Below, in pieces: positions 62,552 to 64,000 of a DNA stretch of 64,000 bases. The stretch is from Sinorhizobium saheli (GTDB lineage: Bacteria; Pseudomonadota; Alphaproteobacteria; Rhizobiales; Rhizobiaceae), in NCBI RefSeq assembly GCF_001651875.1, contig NZ_LNQB01000099.1:48618-112617 (forward strand), in the 5' to 3' direction. Made by a program: the position numbers and the translations under genes. Position 1 is the first letter of the stretch; each line of letters opens with the position of its first letter. A model generated the notes under the pieces. It was not told the DNA's origin and did no database searches. It saw nothing but the letters and a program-made list of their open reading frames with translations.

Positions 62552-64000
62552 ATGAAACGATCGTCCATTTCAATACGCGCCAGCCTACTGGCCATTGTTT
62601 CTCTGCTGTGCCTCTCGGCAATTACCTTGGCCGGGCGTGAAGCCTTCCATGCCTGGACCAAGCTCGTAGATGCCGGCCAGGTGGAAGTCAGCAACAAGAC
62701 ATCCGATCTCCTGCTTTCCGCAGCCGGGCACTGGGCGGTCGAGCGGGGCATCGTCAATGCGGCACTTGCGGGTAAGGACCCTGCGTCGACAGAGACCAGA
62801 GAGGCAATTCAGGAGCGTCGGGCGGACGCCGACGCCGCATTGGCTCAGGCATTACAGCGGATCGAAGAAGCCGATGCCTTCGACGCCAGCGACAGAACGG
62901 TGACCAACACAAAGGTGCTGTTGGAGCAGATTATTGACATCCGCCGCCGCGTGGACGCGGAACTCGACAAACCGCTCGCAAGTCGGGACAGCACCCTCTC
63001 GGAGCAATGGGTATCGACCATGACGTCGCTCATCATGGCGTCCCAGAATCTGAGGGTCGCCGCGCAATTTCAACCGGACACGATCGAAACGAACATCAGC
63101 CAAATTCAGGATGCCAGAGGCGCAATCTGGACCATGAGCGAATATGCCGGACGGGAGCGCGCGCTCCTTGGTCGTGCGGTATCGAGTGGAAAGGGGCTGG
63201 ATATCGAAACGCTGCAGACGCTCGCCACCTACCGCGGACGCGTCGAGCAATCCTGGCTGGCCGTCGCCCCCTATCTGTCGCGAAAGGATGCCGATTCCGA
63301 AGTGATGTCGGCAGCCGCGGCCGTCAATGAAACGTTCTTCGATAGTTTCGAGGCCACACGCAAGGCAGTCTATCAGGCGGGTATTTCAGGCACGCCTTAC
63401 CCCCTCGACGCCGATAAGTGGATTGCGGAGGCAACCGGCGCGATCGACACCTTGCTTGCCCTGGCGCACAAGACCGGGGAGGCAGCGGACAGGCTGACCG
63501 CCGCGTCCGCCGGCGATGCCCATGTCACGATGATCGCAAACGGCGCCGTTCTTCTTGCCGGATTGGCTCTGGCGGGAATGGCGTTCAAGATCGTGCTCGG
63601 CGGCGTGCTGCGGCCGATGGCGCGCATCACCGACTGTATGACGGCGCTTGCGAAAGGCGATCTCGGCACCGAAATTCCCTTCACCGAGCGGACGAACGAG
63701 ATCGGCGAGATGGCCCGGGCCGTCGAGGTGTTCAAAGAGAACGGCATCAAGGTGCGCGAGCTCAACGCCCAGGAAGCGGCGCTGCAGGCAAAAAGCGCCG
63801 ACCTGCAGTCGAGCATCGGCGAGGTGGTCCAGGCGGCGGTCGCCGGCGACTTCACCCGGCGCATCAGCAAGGACTACGACAATGCCGACCTCAACCGCTT
63901 CGCCGCCCAGGTCAACGAGCTGGTGACCTCGGTCGACCGCGGCGTCGCCGAAACCCGACGGGTCATCTCGGCGCTGGCCGAGGGCGATCTCACCCAGTCG
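62552..64000 (+). CDS. Methyl-accepting chemotaxis protein, N-terminal part (cut by window edge)
   Basis: 483 codons are open to the window edge. Membrane helix 1 (about 8-28, SIRASLLAIVSLLCLSAITLAG) is followed by a helical periplasmic sensor of about 300 residues. Membrane helix 2 comes at about 331-352 (AVLLAGLALAGMAFKIVLGGVL), then a HAMP domain (MTALAKGDLGTEIPFTERTNEIGEMARAVEVFKENGIK). A second HAMP-like unit follows (AAVAGDFTRRISKDYDNADLNRFAAQVNELV, ending ALAEGDLTQS). The methylation and signalling domain lies beyond the edge. Rhizobial receptors often have such tandem HAMP units. Ligand unknown. Confidence 0.85.
   Translation, partial: MKRSSISIRASLLAIVSLLCLSAITLAGREAFHAWTKLVDAGQVEVSNKTSDLLLSAAGHWAVERGIVNAALAGKDPASTETREAIQERRADADAALAQALQRIEEADAFDASDRTVTNTKVLLEQIIDIRRRVDAELDKPLASRDSTLSEQWVSTMTSLIMASQNLRVAAQFQPDTIETNISQIQDARGAIWTMSEYAGRERALLGRAVSSGKGLDIETLQTLATYRGRVEQSWLAVAPYLSRKDADSEVMSAAAAVNETFFDSFEATRKAVYQAGISGTPYPLDADKWIAEATGAIDTLLALAHKTGEAADRLTAASAGDAHVTMIANGAVLLAGLALAGMAFKIVLGGVLRPMARITDCMTALAKGDLGTEIPFTERTNEIGEMARAVEVFKENGIKVRELNAQEAALQAKSADLQSSIGEVVQAAVAGDFTRRISKDYDNADLNRFAAQVNELVTSVDRGVAETRRVISALAEGDLTQS

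Overview
The window is a GC-rich, densely coded piece of an alphaproteobacterial chromosome, most likely Sinorhizobium/Ensifer. This is judged from the cobFGHIJKLM cluster order, the fused phaAB antiporter, the luteolin-type emrAB/emrR locus, the metNIQ-bglA-xyl-emr-gltX-lysS order and several families of short rhizobial intergenic repeats. No rRNA, tRNA, CRISPR array, transposase or prophage gene was seen. The first and last genes are cut by the window edges.

Layout. 1-5.8 kb: MarR regulator (cut), creatininase-family hydrolase, a COG0523 zinc-type GTPase followed by a WD40 protein, a small glyoxalase-like protein, LysE exporter and GNAT. 5.8-10.4 kb: ornithine decarboxylase with a long untranslated leader, LysR regulator, and a DUF1007-NicO nickel/cobalt pair. 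10.5-16.4 kb: small metabolic and maintenance genes (eda, CYTH and CHAD polyphosphate-type proteins, trhO, GFA protein). 16.5-19.1 kb: metNIQ methionine ABC transporter. 19.4-27.6 kb: sugar catabolism (GH1 beta-glucosidase, Gfo/Idh oxidoreductase, sugar isomerase, xylA, xylB, LacI regulator). 27.9-33.7 kb: emrB-emrA efflux with divergent emrR, AraC regulator, TerC. 34.1-41.9 kb: gltX-lysS, a membrane-anchored unknown, nucleoside hydrolase, and a ligase-associated exonuclease with an ATP-dependent DNA ligase. 42-44.8 kb: a GGDEF-EAL protein with a tiny upstream ORF. 45.2-51.2 kb: phaABCDEFG cation/proton antiporter operon. 51.3-58.6 kb: aerobic cobalamin cluster cobF-cobM. 58.7-64 kb: ung, modABC and the start of a chemoreceptor.

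How the parts work together. Most blocks are self-contained operons with 4-bp ATGA/GTGA overlaps (pha, cob, mod, CYTH-CHAD). Regulation is readable in several places: two Mo-boxes 42 bp apart before modA, paired inverted operators around a promoter between emrA and emrR, three different LacI-type palindromes in the sugar cluster, and a long leader before odc.

Most unusual observations: (1) a ~100-bp repeat present four times, each copy placed so that its terminal TAG is the stop codon of the neighbouring gene; (2) cobK lies antisense inside the cob cluster and overlaps both neighbours, cobL head-to-head and cobJ tail-to-tail; (3) a 22-codon ORF with a strong ribosome site directly abuts the start of the GGDEF-EAL gene, which has none of its own; (4) mutually exclusive hairpins lie just before cobG; (5) phaAB has no AUG start close to its first membrane helix.
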